64,000 bases of DNA from an uncultured Agathobaculum sp. (lineage in GTDB: Bacteria; Bacillota; Clostridia; Oscillospirales; Butyricicoccaceae): NCBI RefSeq assembly GCF_944384765.1, contig NZ_CALWUM010000002.1, forward strand, positions 62,001-126,000. Reading direction: 5' to 3'. The translations under genes were made by a program, and so were the position numbers. The notes under the pieces are model-generated. The model ran no database searches and had not been told where the DNA came from. It worked only from the letters and a program-made list of their open reading frames with translations. Below, piece by piece: positions 43,848 to 51,913 of this stretch; within the stretch, counting starts at the first letter, position 1; each line of letters starts with the position of its first letter.

Positions 43848-43857
43848 CTTCAATTGG

Positions 43858-44721
43858 TCAATCTTCAAAATAACGCGTGAGCACCGGCACGCGCGCGATG
43901 CGCGCCGCGGCATCGGGAAAGTCGCGGCGCAGACGGGCGGCGCAGCGGCGGCAAAAGTCCTCGTAGAGCGCGGGCTCGTCGCGCATCTGTTGCTTAAAGC
44001 CCCAGATATGGGTGAAATACCCCTGCTGCGCCCCGCCGAACAGGGCGGGCAGGTCGGAGAGCGCCTTGACGCGCGCCCGCCGCTTTGCGGCGCACATGGC
44101 GAGCAGGCGCTGCTCGGCAAACACCATATAGGTCAGCACGTCGTCCGCGCCGGGCGAGCAGCGGATAAAGCGGATGGCGGTATCCGTGTAATACCGGCGG
44201 AAGGCGTCGTCCCCAAAGTAGGCAAGCGCGGTGTTGAGCGGCTGCACCGACCAGTCGAGTGCAGCAAAGTCAAAGCCGTGCGTCTGCGGGAAGGCGGCGG
44301 GGCCGGGATAGATGTCCGGCATGATGTCCTCCCGGTGGATGGCCGCGGCGTCCAGCCCCTCGACCAGCGGGCGGAGCGGCTTCCAGCAGACAAAATCCGT
44401 GTCGATCATCACGCACGGGCTTGGCATGGCGGACAAGGCATACAGCTTGCCCGCCGCCCAAAACGCCATGGCGTTGACGTCCTGCGGCACAGCGTCCAGC
44501 AAAGGGTGCACGCCTTCGTCCCACAAAAAACAAAGGCCGAGCGATTCATAGTACCGCTCCGCCTCGGAATCGCAAATCATACGAATGGGGCCGTTCTCCC
44601 GCCGCCAGGCGAGCGCGGAGAGCGCGGTCGTCAGCAGCTCGAACGGCTCGACCGCATAAGGGCGGTCGGCGCCCCGGACGAAAAAAGGACGCGTCCAGTT
44701 GGAATGGAAAGCCCGCAGCAT
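43858..44721 (-). CDS. DUF6734-like protein with a DxD motif, possible glycosyltransferase
   Basis: The 287-residue product starts MLRAFHSNWTRPFF. It contains SPCVMIDTDFVCWKPL, a DxD motif (Asp107, Asp109) in a hydrophobic beta-strand context like that of GT-A glycosyltransferases, and later a DVLTYMVFAEQRLLAM segment. The overall pattern recalls the uncharacterised DUF6734 family; that assignment is from memory and moderate. The start codon overlaps the stop of the preceding repeat-protein gene by one base (TGATG), so the two are translationally coupled. I infer, without proof, that it modifies the Ser/Thr/Tyr-rich tail of that protein. Confidence 0.6.
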   Translation of the reverse strand: MLRAFHSNWTRPFFVRGADRPYAVEPFELLTTALSALAWRRENGPIRMICDSEAERYYESLGLCFLWDEGVHPLLDAVPQDVNAMAFWAAGKLYALSAMPSPCVMIDTDFVCWKPLRPLVEGLDAAAIHREDIMPDIYPGPAAFPQTHGFDFAALDWSVQPLNTALAYFGDDAFRRYYTDTAIRFIRCSPGADDVLTYMVFAEQRLLAMCAAKRRARVKALSDLPALFGGAQQGYFTHIWGFKQQMRDEPALYEDFCRRCAARLRRDFPDAAARIARVPVLTRYFED

Positions 44722-45317
44722 CAGACCAGCTCCAATCCGTAGCCGCCCACCAGATAGGTGCACGAGCCGAACACATACGAGCCTGACCCGGAGGTAAGGT
44801 AGCTCGTCCGGTAGGAGGTGGTGTACGAGGTCATGTAGGAGCCGGAACCCGAGCCCGACCCGGTGTGCAGGAATACCGTGCGGATGACCGTGACAACGTG
44901 CGTGCCGTCCTCCATGATCTCGACCGGGGGCAGCGCGCCGCCCATGATCGGCACAGGGGGCTGCCCGTCCTCGGCGGGATACCAGCCCTCGTGATACGGG
45001 TCGACCGCAAACACGCCCATGGGCTGCGGATCGGGTTCCTCCGCCGGGGGCGGCGACTGCTCTTCCGCCGGGGGCTGGCTGTGGCGCTCGTAGCTGTCCG
45101 CATCCATGGCCACGCCGTCGATCTCGCGGTAGTGTTCCGGGTCCATTGCCAGGATGCCGGTGGGGCTGGGAATGGGCTTACTTTCTTCCTCGGAGTGCGG
45201 GGGCGGCTCCTCGGCCGGCTGGCAGTGTTTTGCAAAGCTGTCCAGATCGAACACAACGCCGTCGATCTCGCGGTAGTGTTCCGGGTCCATTGCAAGGATA
45301 CCGTTGGGTTCTGACAT
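44721..45317 (-). CDS. Repeat protein with a tandem Tyr-x-Thr-Ser tail, unknown function
   Basis: The 198-residue product has two near-identical 30-residue repeats, residues 5-34 and 53-82 (both containing GILAMDPEHYREIDGV), spaced 48 residues apart. A third degenerate copy begins at residue 100 (MGVFAVDPYHEGWYP). Acidic, Pro-rich linkers join them. A beta-like segment (VVTVIRTVFLHTG) precedes a low-complexity tail: GSGSGSGS, four consecutive YxTS units at 161-176 with x = M, T, R, L, another GSGSY and a final GSCTYLVGGYGLELV. There is no signal peptide and no membrane helix. I do not recognise a family. The layout (repeated leader-like units plus a Ser/Thr/Tyr tail) resembles a substrate of modification or a self-assembling protein. 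AGGAGG precedes ATG 45317. Confidence 0.7.
   Translation of the reverse strand: MSEPNGILAMDPEHYREIDGVVFDLDSFAKHCQPAEEPPPHSEEESKPIPSPTGILAMDPEHYREIDGVAMDADSYERHSQPPAEEQSPPPAEEPDPQPMGVFAVDPYHEGWYPAEDGQPPVPIMGGALPPVEIMEDGTHVVTVIRTVFLHTGSGSGSGSYMTSYTTSYRTSYLTSGSGSYVFGSCTYLVGGYGLELV
45112..45149. repeat. 38-bp exact duplication within the repeat-protein gene, copy 1
   Basis: These 38 bases are identical to 45256-45293, exactly 144 bp (48 codons) away. Identity at synonymous positions points to a recent duplication or to gene conversion between the two repeat units. Confidence 0.9.
45256..45293. repeat. 38-bp exact duplication within the repeat-protein gene, copy 2
   Basis: This is the partner of 45112-45149 and encodes the MDPEHYREIDGV core of the first protein repeat. 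Confidence 0.9.
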
Positions 45318-45347
45318 GGCCGGCCGCCTCCTTTTTCCTGCATATGT

Positions 45348-45377
45348 ATAATAAAATTATACTGTACTGCCCGTCAA
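45348..45377 (-). promoter_or_regulatory. Promoter of the repeat-protein operon
   Basis: On the minus strand TTGACG (45372-45377), an 18-bp spacer and TATTAT (45348-45353), about 30 bases before the start codon. Confidence 0.7.
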
Positions 45378-45432
45378 ACCGCAATCAAAATCTCGTGCGC
45401 CATAAAAGTTTTTTCACCCCCTGCGAGGCGGC

Positions 45433-45461
45433 TTTACAATCCGCGCCGCGGCGCTTATAAT
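45433..45461 (+). promoter_or_regulatory. FkbM gene promoter
   Basis: TTTACA (45433-45438), a 17-bp spacer and a perfect TATAAT (45456-45461), divergent from the repeat-protein operon. Confidence 0.75.
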
Positions 45462-45487
45462 GTCCTCATTGAAAAGGAGAGGAACCA

Positions 45488-46558
45488 ATGGATTTTTTGA
45501 CGCTTGAGCAGCCGGTCTGGACGCGGCTGCAGGAGGAGACACGCCCGATCGTGCTCTACGGCATGGGGGACGGCGCGGATAAGATCCTCGACCGGTTCGA
45601 GGCGCTTGGCATCCGGGCGGCAGGCGTGTTTGCAAGCGATGAATTCGTGCGCGGGCACAGCTTCCACGGGTTTCCGGTGCGGAAACTGTCCGACACCGTG
45701 GCGCAGTTCGGCGCGGATATCGTGATCGTGATAGCGTTTGCCAGCCAGCGGCCTGAGGTGCTCGAAAAAATGTATGACCTGGACGCGCGCTTTGCCGTCG
45801 TCGCGCCCGATGTGCCGGTCGTGCCCGGCCCGGTGTTTGACGCGGACTTCGTGCGCGCGCATGCGGATGAGATGGAGCGGGCGTATGCGCTGCTGGCAGA
45901 CGAGCAGTCGCGGCGGGTGTTCCTCGACACCGTGCGCTTTAAGCTGTCAGGCAGGCTGTGCTATCTGCGCGCGAGCGAGACGGCCAAGGAGGAGATCTTC
46001 CGCACCGTGCTTCGCCCGACCGGGGCGGAACACTTTGCCGACCTCGGCGCATACAACGGCGACACGATCCGCGAGCTGCTGTCCTACACCGGCGGGGCGT
46101 TTGCTTCCATCACCGCGCTTGAACCCGACCGGCGCAGCTTCCGCAAGCTGTCCGACTGGGCGGAGGACAGCCTGTCCGGTGATGTTACGCTGGTGCAGGC
46201 GGGCGCGTGGCATGAGGACACCGTGCAGTGCTTTTCCGATCAGGCGGGGCGGCAGTCGCGCGTTGCGGCGCGCGGGCGCGAGACCGCGATGCGCGCACTG
46301 GACAGCGTGCTCGCCGGGCGGCCGTGCACTTATCTCAAGATGGACGTGGAAGGCGCGGAGCGTGAGGCGATCGCGGGCGCCGCACAGACTATCCGGCAGT
46401 ACCGCCCGCGCCTCAACATCGCGGCCTATCACCGCAGCGCGGATTTCTTCCAGCTGCCGCTGCTCATCCACGCGCTGTGCCCGGCGTATCGCCTGTACCT
46501 GCGGCACCATCCCTATGTGCCCGCGTGGGACACGAATTTATATGCGGCCTGTCCGTAA
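45488..46558 (+). CDS. FkbM-family methyltransferase
   Basis: The 356-residue protein has an N-terminal nucleotide-sugar/CoA-binding-like segment (IVLYGMGDGADKILDRFEAL). A SAM-dependent FkbM methyltransferase domain starts near EHFADLGAYNGDTIRELL and has the signature YLKMDVEGAEREAI. A conserved C-terminal part (NIAAYHRSADFFQLPLLIH and YLRHHPYVPAWDTNLYA) follows. FkbM enzymes O-methylate sugars or hydroxyls on natural products and surface glycans. It is divergent from the repeat-protein/DxD-protein operon, so it may act on the same product, but this is inference from position only. Confidence 0.85.
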   Translation: MDFLTLEQPVWTRLQEETRPIVLYGMGDGADKILDRFEALGIRAAGVFASDEFVRGHSFHGFPVRKLSDTVAQFGADIVIVIAFASQRPEVLEKMYDLDARFAVVAPDVPVVPGPVFDADFVRAHADEMERAYALLADEQSRRVFLDTVRFKLSGRLCYLRASETAKEEIFRTVLRPTGAEHFADLGAYNGDTIRELLSYTGGAFASITALEPDRRSFRKLSDWAEDSLSGDVTLVQAGAWHEDTVQCFSDQAGRQSRVAARGRETAMRALDSVLAGRPCTYLKMDVEGAEREAIAGAAQTIRQYRPRLNIAAYHRSADFFQLPLLIHALCPAYRLYLRHHPYVPAWDTNLYAACP

Positions 46559-46588
46559 AAAATGCTGGTAATTGCAGGGGACAGGCGG

Positions 46589-46594
46589 TATAAT
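46589..46594 (+). promoter_or_regulatory. -10 element of the HIT-protein gene
   Basis: A perfect TATAAT lies 36 bases before the start codon. A -35 box at the right distance is not clear. Confidence 0.45.
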
Positions 46595-46630
46595 GAAGAT
46601 ACAGTATTCAGCTTAAAGGAGAGGATTACA

Positions 46631-47053
46631 ATGGGATGTTTTTACTGTGACGAGCACAATGAGGCGCGCGAAGCGATCATGATGAAGGTCGGCGACATGA
46701 AGGCCGGCACGCTGTATCTGTTCAAGGACCAGGCGCACAAGGGCCGCTGCGCGCTCGCGCTGCGCAGCCATAAGAAGGAGCTGTGTGAGTGCGACGATCA
46801 GGAGCGCAACGACTACATGGCGGATCTGGCCGCGGCTTCGGGCGCGATCAAGAAGCTGTGGGGCTGCACCAAGCTCAACCTCGGCTCGTTCGGCGACACC
46901 AACCCGCACCTGCATTTCCATATCGTCCCGAAGTATGAGGGCGGCTTTGAGTTCGGCGGCAGCTTTGCCATCACCAATCCCGAGCCCGTTCTGCTCAAGG
47001 ACGAGGAGTATCAGGAAATGATCGACGCGCTCAAGAAGGAGCTCGGCATCTGA
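46631..47053 (+). CDS. HIT-family protein
   Basis: A 140-residue histidine-triad protein with the motif HLHFHIVPK (His93, His95, His97). The N-terminal MGCFYCDEHNE, with two cysteines, may form part of a metal site with later histidines as in some HIT hydrolases. Family members hydrolyse nucleoside phosphoramidates or dinucleotides; the exact substrate is open. ATG 46631 follows AAAGGAGAGG. Confidence 0.85.
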   Translation: MGCFYCDEHNEAREAIMMKVGDMKAGTLYLFKDQAHKGRCALALRSHKKELCECDDQERNDYMADLAAASGAIKKLWGCTKLNLGSFGDTNPHLHFHIVPKYEGGFEFGGSFAITNPEPVLLKDEEYQEMIDALKKELGI

Positions 47054-47071
47054 TTTTCTCCGGAACACAAC

Positions 47072-47098
47072 AAAAGGACCGCGAAAGCGGTCCTTTTT
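47072..47098. terminator. Bidirectional terminator between the HIT gene and kdpE
   Basis: An 11-bp stem AAAAGGACCGC/GCGGTCCTTTT with a GAAA loop lies between two convergent genes and provides U-runs on both strands. Confidence 0.88.
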
Positions 47099-47114
47099 GC
47101 GTCTTTGTACACGT

Positions 47115-47825
47115 TTAGTCCGTGTTCTCCGCCAGGCGGTAGCCCACACCCACCTCGGTGAACAGATATTCGGGTTCAGCGGGGTTTTTCTCGATCTTGC
47201 GGCGGATGTTCGCCATGTTGACGCGCAAAATCTGGTTGTTGCCGCCCGCGCGCGGCCCCCAGAGCTCCTTGATGATGTAATCATAGGTGAGCACTTTGCC
47301 CGCATACTTGCCCAGCAGCGCCACGATGCGAAACTCGCTGAGCGTCAAATGCACGTTTTCACCGCGCACGAGCACCTGATGCTTGTTGTAGTCGATCGTC
47401 AGGTCGCCGACCGTGTAGGTGCCGCGCTGCGCGATCTCGCTGCTCGGCGAGGTGGTGCGCGTGTGGCGGATGGCGGTGCGCACGCGCGCAAGCAGCTCGG
47501 CTGTGCCGAAGGGTTTGGTCAGGTAATCGTCCGCGCCGAGGTCGAGCGCCTCGACCTTATCGCGCTCGTGTGTGCGCGCGGATACCACGACCACCGGCAG
47601 GCTGGACCATTCGCGCAGGCTGCGCAAAATCTCGATGCCGTCCATGTCGGGCAGGCCGAGATCGAGGATGACCAGATCCGGACAGTGGGAGGAGATCATG
47701 GTCATCGCCTCCGCGCCAGTGCGCGCCTGGATCGGCTCATAGCCGTTGGAACTGAGAATGGTGGAAATAAAGTGCGCGATGCTTTTTTCGTCCTCGACGA
47801 TCAGCACCTTTTCCCGGATATTCAT
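47115..47825 (-). CDS. kdpE: KdpE-like response regulator
   Basis: A 236-residue OmpR/KdpE-type regulator. The receiver has acidic residues IVEDEKS, the phosphoacceptor Asp55 in LVILDLGLPDMDG and the lysine in DDYLTKPFG. The C-terminal winged helix includes HLTLSEFRIVALLGKYAGKV and the NQILRVNMANIRRKIE recognition segment typical of KdpE. It overlaps the sensor kinase gene by four bases. No kdpFABC, trk or ktr gene lies nearby, so the target is unknown. Confidence 0.87.
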   Translation of the reverse strand: MNIREKVLIVEDEKSIAHFISTILSSNGYEPIQARTGAEAMTMISSHCPDLVILDLGLPDMDGIEILRSLREWSSLPVVVVSARTHERDKVEALDLGADDYLTKPFGTAELLARVRTAIRHTRTTSPSSEIAQRGTYTVGDLTIDYNKHQVLVRGENVHLTLSEFRIVALLGKYAGKVLTYDYIIKELWGPRAGGNNQILRVNMANIRRKIEKNPAEPEYLFTEVGVGYRLAENTD

Positions 47826-48904
47826 GATGTTACAGACTCCTTTTCGGAAAGCGGCAGGCGGAAGATGAATTCCGCACCGCCGGATAGATTTCTGGCTTGC
47901 ATGGCGCCGCCATGCGCGCGGACGATCGCCATGCAGACGGACAGGCCCAGACCCATGTTGCGTTTGCCGTCTCCGGACGGGGTTTCACTGTGGCCGAGCG
48001 TGCCGTCAAACAGGCGGGGCAGCTCGCGGGCAGGGATGCCGCGGCCGTTATCCCGCACGGAAAAGACCGCCTCCCGCCCCTCGCGGCGGACGGACAGGTC
48101 GATCTGCGTGGTGGTTTCCCCGTGGATCGCCGCGTTTTCCAGCAGGTTGCCGAGCACCTGCTCGATCAGGATCGCGTCCATCGGCACGAGCAGCAGCTCG
48201 TCCGGCACCGAGACCGCAACCCGGATGCGGGGGAAACGCTTGCGGAACTTGCGCGCGGCCTCGCCGAGGATTTCCTCTGCGGCCTCCTCCTGCTTGACAA
48301 TCTGCGTGCTGTCGTCGCCGATGCGGGTGATGGACAGCAGGTTTTCCACCAGCCGGATCAGCCATTGCGCCTCCTCGCGCGCATCCTCCAGAAAGGCGCG
48401 CTTTTCCTCCTCGGACAGGCCGGGCGTCTCGAGCACAGCCGAGGTCGCGCCGACGATCGAGGTCAGCGGCGTGCGGATGTCGTGCGACACCGAGCGCAGC
48501 AGATTGGCGCGCATCTTTTCCTTTTCGCTCTCCGCGCGCATGCGCTCCTGCTCCTTGATCTTGGTCGTCATCGTGCAGGTCAAAAGCGACACGCCAAGCA
48601 GGGTCAGGAAGGTGAGCGGATAGCCGGAAAGCGTGAAATTAAACGCCCAATATGGATAAGTAAAGATATAATTGATGGCGACAACGCTCAAAACCGAGGC
48701 GAGCACGCCATACAGATAGCCGGTTGTGAAGCGCGAGATCAGCAGCACGGCGAGCACGAACACCGGCGCGGCAAAGCCCTCGCTGCTGTCCGCCATGCGC
48801 AGCAAAAAGCACAGGATCGCCGCGCAGAGGAATATGCCGGCCGAAACCGCAAGATCACGCAGGGAAAACGAAAACGGCCGCACTTTGGACGGCGCACGCG
48901 ACAT
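47822..48904 (-). CDS. KdpD-like sensor histidine kinase without the N-terminal KdpD domain
   Basis: The 360-residue protein has four hydrophobic segments (about 15-110) of the KdpD DUF4118 type, including VSVVAINYIFTYPYWAFNFT-like sequence. A HisKA domain follows with His141 in SVSHDIRTPLTS, then the HATPase with NLLENAAIHG, VRDNGRGIP and MGLGLSVC. Classical KdpD starts with a cytoplasmic sensor domain and a USP domain of some 350-400 residues; these are absent here. ATG 48904 follows AGGAGGG. It could sense potassium or cell-envelope state through the membrane domain alone. Confidence 0.85.
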   Translation of the reverse strand: MSRAPSKVRPFSFSLRDLAVSAGIFLCAAILCFLLRMADSSEGFAAPVFVLAVLLISRFTTGYLYGVLASVLSVVAINYIFTYPYWAFNFTLSGYPLTFLTLLGVSLLTCTMTTKIKEQERMRAESEKEKMRANLLRSVSHDIRTPLTSIVGATSAVLETPGLSEEEKRAFLEDAREEAQWLIRLVENLLSITRIGDDSTQIVKQEEAAEEILGEAARKFRKRFPRIRVAVSVPDELLLVPMDAILIEQVLGNLLENAAIHGETTTQIDLSVRREGREAVFSVRDNGRGIPARELPRLFDGTLGHSETPSGDGKRNMGLGLSVCMAIVRAHGGAMQARNLSGGAEFIFRLPLSEKESVTS

Positions 48905-49139
48905 GATGTATCCCTCCTGTGGGAATGGAAATCCTATTTCAATCCACATTATAGTATAACAGAAAAGATGTTAATAAATCGTTAAGAACTTTGCGCAATC
49001 TGAACGGATCAGCGCAAACCTTTGTCGAACGCTTAACGCGCCTGCGCCGGCCGGGGCGAGGACTGCACAAAAAATGTGTGTTTTAACCACAATTTGTGCA
49101 AAATCTGTGTAGTAAAGGCGGAACACAGCAAAGAAATAG

Positions 49140-49168
49140 GTGACAATTCCCGGCGATCGTGGTATAAT
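49140..49168 (+). promoter_or_regulatory. Promoter of the M50 protease-scpAB operon
   Basis: GTGACA (49140-49145), a 17-bp spacer and a perfect TATAAT (49163-49168). The leader is about 85 nt and includes a GC stem near 49226-49242. Confidence 0.7.
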
Positions 49169-49259
49169 TTCAAGCATACGCAGAGCATCCCTGCCGGTCG
49201 GGCGGCGGATGCGCCAAATTCATTCCGGCGGCCTACCGCCGGTACAGGAGGAACAACAT

Positions 49260-49916
49260 TTGCTTTGGAGAAGCCTGATGAGCGGCGACCTGCGCGCCGC
49301 TTTCATTACGCTGGCGCTGTCGCTGCCGGCGATTGTGCTGTGCCTGTCCGTGCATGAGGCGGCGCACGGCGCGGCAGCCTATTTGCTGGGCGACCGCACG
49401 GCGCATGACTCTGGCCGGCTGACGCTGTCGCCTTTGGCGCATATCGACCCGGTCGGCTTTATCTGCCTGCTGCTGTTCGGCTTTGGTTGGGCGCGGCCGG
49501 TGCCGGTCAATATTTCCAACTTCAAAAACCGCCGTACCGGCATGGCGCTCACCGCGCTGGCTGGCCCGGTATCGAATTTTATCACGGCTTTTATCGCATA
49601 CTGCCTGTATTTCCTGGTCTGGGTGTATGGGGACAGTGTGTTCATGCAGGTGCTGGGTCAATTCCTGGCGATCGTCGCGAGTATGTCGGTGGGCCTTGGC
49701 GTGTTCAACTTGATCCCGGTGCACCCGCTGGATGGCTCGCGTGTGCTGGATGCGTACCTGCCGTTTTCCTGGTCGCTGCGCCTGCAGCGCTATCAGCCGG
49801 TCATCATCCTGTTGTTTATCTTTGCGCTGTGGCGCGGCTGGCTGGACAGCCTGATGGTCTATGCCTCTAACACCATTCTTGGCTGGGCGGCGCAGCTGAT
49901 GAGCATGATCCTGTAA
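49260..49916 (+). CDS. Site-2-protease (M50) family membrane metalloprotease
   Basis: A 218-residue membrane protein with the zinc motif HEAAHG (His32, His36) in the first helices and the third ligand in NLIPVHPLDGSRVLD. Short, PDZ-free members of this type (YwhC-like) are common in Firmicutes; substrates are unknown. The start is best placed at TTG 49260, eight bases after AGGAGG (49246-49251); ATG 49278 is an alternative. It sits eight bases before scpA, as in many clostridia. Confidence 0.87.
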   Translation: MLWRSLMSGDLRAAFITLALSLPAIVLCLSVHEAAHGAAAYLLGDRTAHDSGRLTLSPLAHIDPVGFICLLLFGFGWARPVPVNISNFKNRRTGMALTALAGPVSNFITAFIAYCLYFLVWVYGDSVFMQVLGQFLAIVASMSVGLGVFNLIPVHPLDGSRVLDAYLPFSWSLRLQRYQPVIILLFIFALWRGWLDSLMVYASNTILGWAAQLMSMIL

Positions 49917-49924
49917 GGTGCGGC

Positions 49925-50644
49925 ATGGAATTTCATCTGGAATATTTTGATGGGCCGCTCGACCTGCTGCTGCACCTGATTGCAAAAAACAAGGTCAGCA
50001 TCTACGACATCCCGATCGCGGAGATCCTCGACCAGTATATGGAGGTGCTCCACACTGCGGAAGCGATGGATCTGGACGTGGCGGGCGACTTTGTCGCCAT
50101 GGCCGCGCAGCTGGTGTATATCAAATCCAAAATGCTGCTGCCGCGGCACGAGGAGGAGGAAGAGGAAGACCCGCGCGCGGGCCTGGTCGAGATGCTGCTG
50201 GAATACCAGCGTCTCAAAGAGGCTGCGGGATATTTCCGCGAGAAGGGCGAGGTCGGCCGCGATATTTTTGTGCGCCAGCCGGAAAATCTGGGCGATACGC
50301 CCAAGGAATACCATCAGTCGGTAAGCGATCTGGTGCGTGCGGCAAACAATCTGCTGCGCCGGGCGCGGCGGCGTGTGCCGCCGCCGGCAAGCGCGTTTTC
50401 CGGCATTGTCGGGCGCGAACCCGTGCCCGTCGAGGGGCGCATTACCGCGATCCTGCGGCGCTTTATCCACTGCTTCCGCCTGCCGTTCAAGCGGGTGTTT
50501 GAGGATGCAAAAAGCCGCTCAGAGATCGTGGCGACCTTTCTGGCTGTGCTTGAGCTGTCCAAGACCCACCGCATCCATCTGGAAGGCGAGGGGGAGGACA
50601 TGGAGCTGACACTGACAAACGATAAGAGGGAGGGTGCGGAATGA
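49925..50644 (+). CDS. scpA: Segregation and condensation protein A
   Basis: ScpA is the kleisin of the SMC-ScpAB condensin that organises and segregates the chromosome. The 239-residue protein starts FHLEYFDGPLDLLLHLI. It has the kleisin N-terminal SMC-neck-binding helices (IAEILDQYMEVL, MAAQLVYIKSKMLLPR) and a C-terminal winged helix (SEIVATFLAVLELSKTHRI). An acidic EEEEEED run links the parts. It overlaps scpB by four bases. Confidence 0.94.
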   Translation: MEFHLEYFDGPLDLLLHLIAKNKVSIYDIPIAEILDQYMEVLHTAEAMDLDVAGDFVAMAAQLVYIKSKMLLPRHEEEEEEDPRAGLVEMLLEYQRLKEAAGYFREKGEVGRDIFVRQPENLGDTPKEYHQSVSDLVRAANNLLRRARRRVPPPASAFSGIVGREPVPVEGRITAILRRFIHCFRLPFKRVFEDAKSRSEIVATFLAVLELSKTHRIHLEGEGEDMELTLTNDKREGAE

Positions 50645-51255
50645 CCGAACTGGAAGCCGGCCTGGAGGCTGTGCTCTTTGCCGCGGGCGACGCGGTGCCG
50701 GTCGACCGGCTTGCCGCCGCGCTCGAGACCTCGCGCGGGGCGCTGCTCGAGGCGGCGGCCGCGCTGGAAAACCTGTATGATTTTGAAAACCGCGGCATCA
50801 TGCTGCTGCGGCTGGAGGATAAGCTGCAGCTGTGCTCGCGCCCGCTGTATGCGGAGGCGGCGCGCCGCGTGACCGAGTCTCGCCGGCCGCCCTCGCTCTC
50901 GCCGGCCGCGCTCGAAGTGCTGACCATTGTGGCCTACCGCCAGCCGGTGACGCGCGCGTTCATCGACCAGCTGCGCGGCGTGGACTCGGGCGGCACGGTG
51001 GCAAACCTGGTTGAAAAAGGGCTGATCATGGAGGCGGGACGCATGGACGTGCCCGGCCGTCCGATCCTGTACCGCACGACCGAACTGTTTCTGCGTACCT
51101 TTGCCATCAGCAGTTTGAGCGACCTGCCCGCGCTGCCCTCGCTCGAGGAAAACGAACAGATGCAGCTTGACCTGGAGGACGCCGCCCCCGAACCGGCGGA
51201 AAAGCAGATGGAAATCGGCGACGCGATATCCGGCGCGCCGGAGGAAATGGGGTGA
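50641..51255 (+). CDS. scpB: Segregation and condensation protein B
   Basis: ScpB is the winged-helix partner of ScpA. The 204-residue protein has LEAVLFAAGDAVPVDRLA, the conserved LSPAALEVLTIVAYRQPVTR block and DSGGTVANLVEKGLI followed by GRPILYRTTELFL. It has an acidic C-terminal tail. It is co-transcribed with scpA. Confidence 0.94.
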   Translation: MTELEAGLEAVLFAAGDAVPVDRLAAALETSRGALLEAAAALENLYDFENRGIMLLRLEDKLQLCSRPLYAEAARRVTESRRPPSLSPAALEVLTIVAYRQPVTRAFIDQLRGVDSGGTVANLVEKGLIMEAGRMDVPGRPILYRTTELFLRTFAISSLSDLPALPSLEENEQMQLDLEDAAPEPAEKQMEIGDAISGAPEEMG

Positions 51256-51262
51256 GGCGCGG

Positions 51263-51913
51263 ATGACCGTGCTCCTCATCATCCTGGCGGTGCTGCTCGG
51301 CCTTGCCGTGCTGGCGGTGCTCCTGGGGCTTGCATTGCTCTGGGTGCGCGCGGGCGTGGAGGCTGTGGGCGTCGACGGTGAAATCAGTGTGGAGCTGCGC
51401 TATGGGTTTGTGCGGGTTCCCGTCTGGCCGCGGCCCAGGCATCTCAAGCGGGCGGCGGCGAAGCCGCGCAAGAAACCGTCCGCTAAGGCAAAAAAAGCGC
51501 GCAAAAAGCCAAAATACCGTTACTCGCTCAACCGGGACGAGCTGGACTTCGGCGAGCTCGCCACGCTGGCGCTCACCCTGCTGGGGGAGATGGCGGGGCG
51601 GCTTCGCATCAGCGGGCTGCGCGTGCGCGTGCTGATCGGCACAGACGACGCGGCGCAGACCGGCATGCTGCTCGGCGGAGCGGCCGCCTTTACGGGCATG
51701 ACCGTGCCCTTTTTGGAGAATACTTTTGATATGCAGGATTACCACATCAATGTGGACGCGGACTTTGAGGCGGACCACACCGAGTGGGCCTTTACCGTGT
51801 GCTGTTCCCTGCGGCCGCTGCAGCTCATCCTTGTGCTGCTGCACCACCGCAGGACGTTATATAACCTGTATCAACGGCTGATTAAGAAAGAAGAGGCGAT
51901 AGAACATGAGTGA
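51263..51913 (+). CDS. DUF2953 family protein (YtfI-like)
   Basis: A 216-residue protein with one N-terminal transmembrane helix (LLIILAVLLGLAVLAVLLGL), a highly basic Lys/Arg/Ala stretch (about 58-80) and a soluble DUF2953 domain (LRVRVLIGTDDAAQTGMLLG). The family is encoded next to ytfJ in spore formers and may help in spore-related assembly, but has no defined reaction. It overlaps ytfJ by eight bases. ATG 51263 was chosen because the upstream extension lies within scpB. Confidence 0.82.
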   Translation: MTVLLIILAVLLGLAVLAVLLGLALLWVRAGVEAVGVDGEISVELRYGFVRVPVWPRPRHLKRAAAKPRKKPSAKAKKARKKPKYRYSLNRDELDFGELATLALTLLGEMAGRLRISGLRVRVLIGTDDAAQTGMLLGGAAAFTGMTVPFLENTFDMQDYHINVDADFEADHTEWAFTVCCSLRPLQLILVLLHHRRTLYNLYQRLIKKEEAIEHE

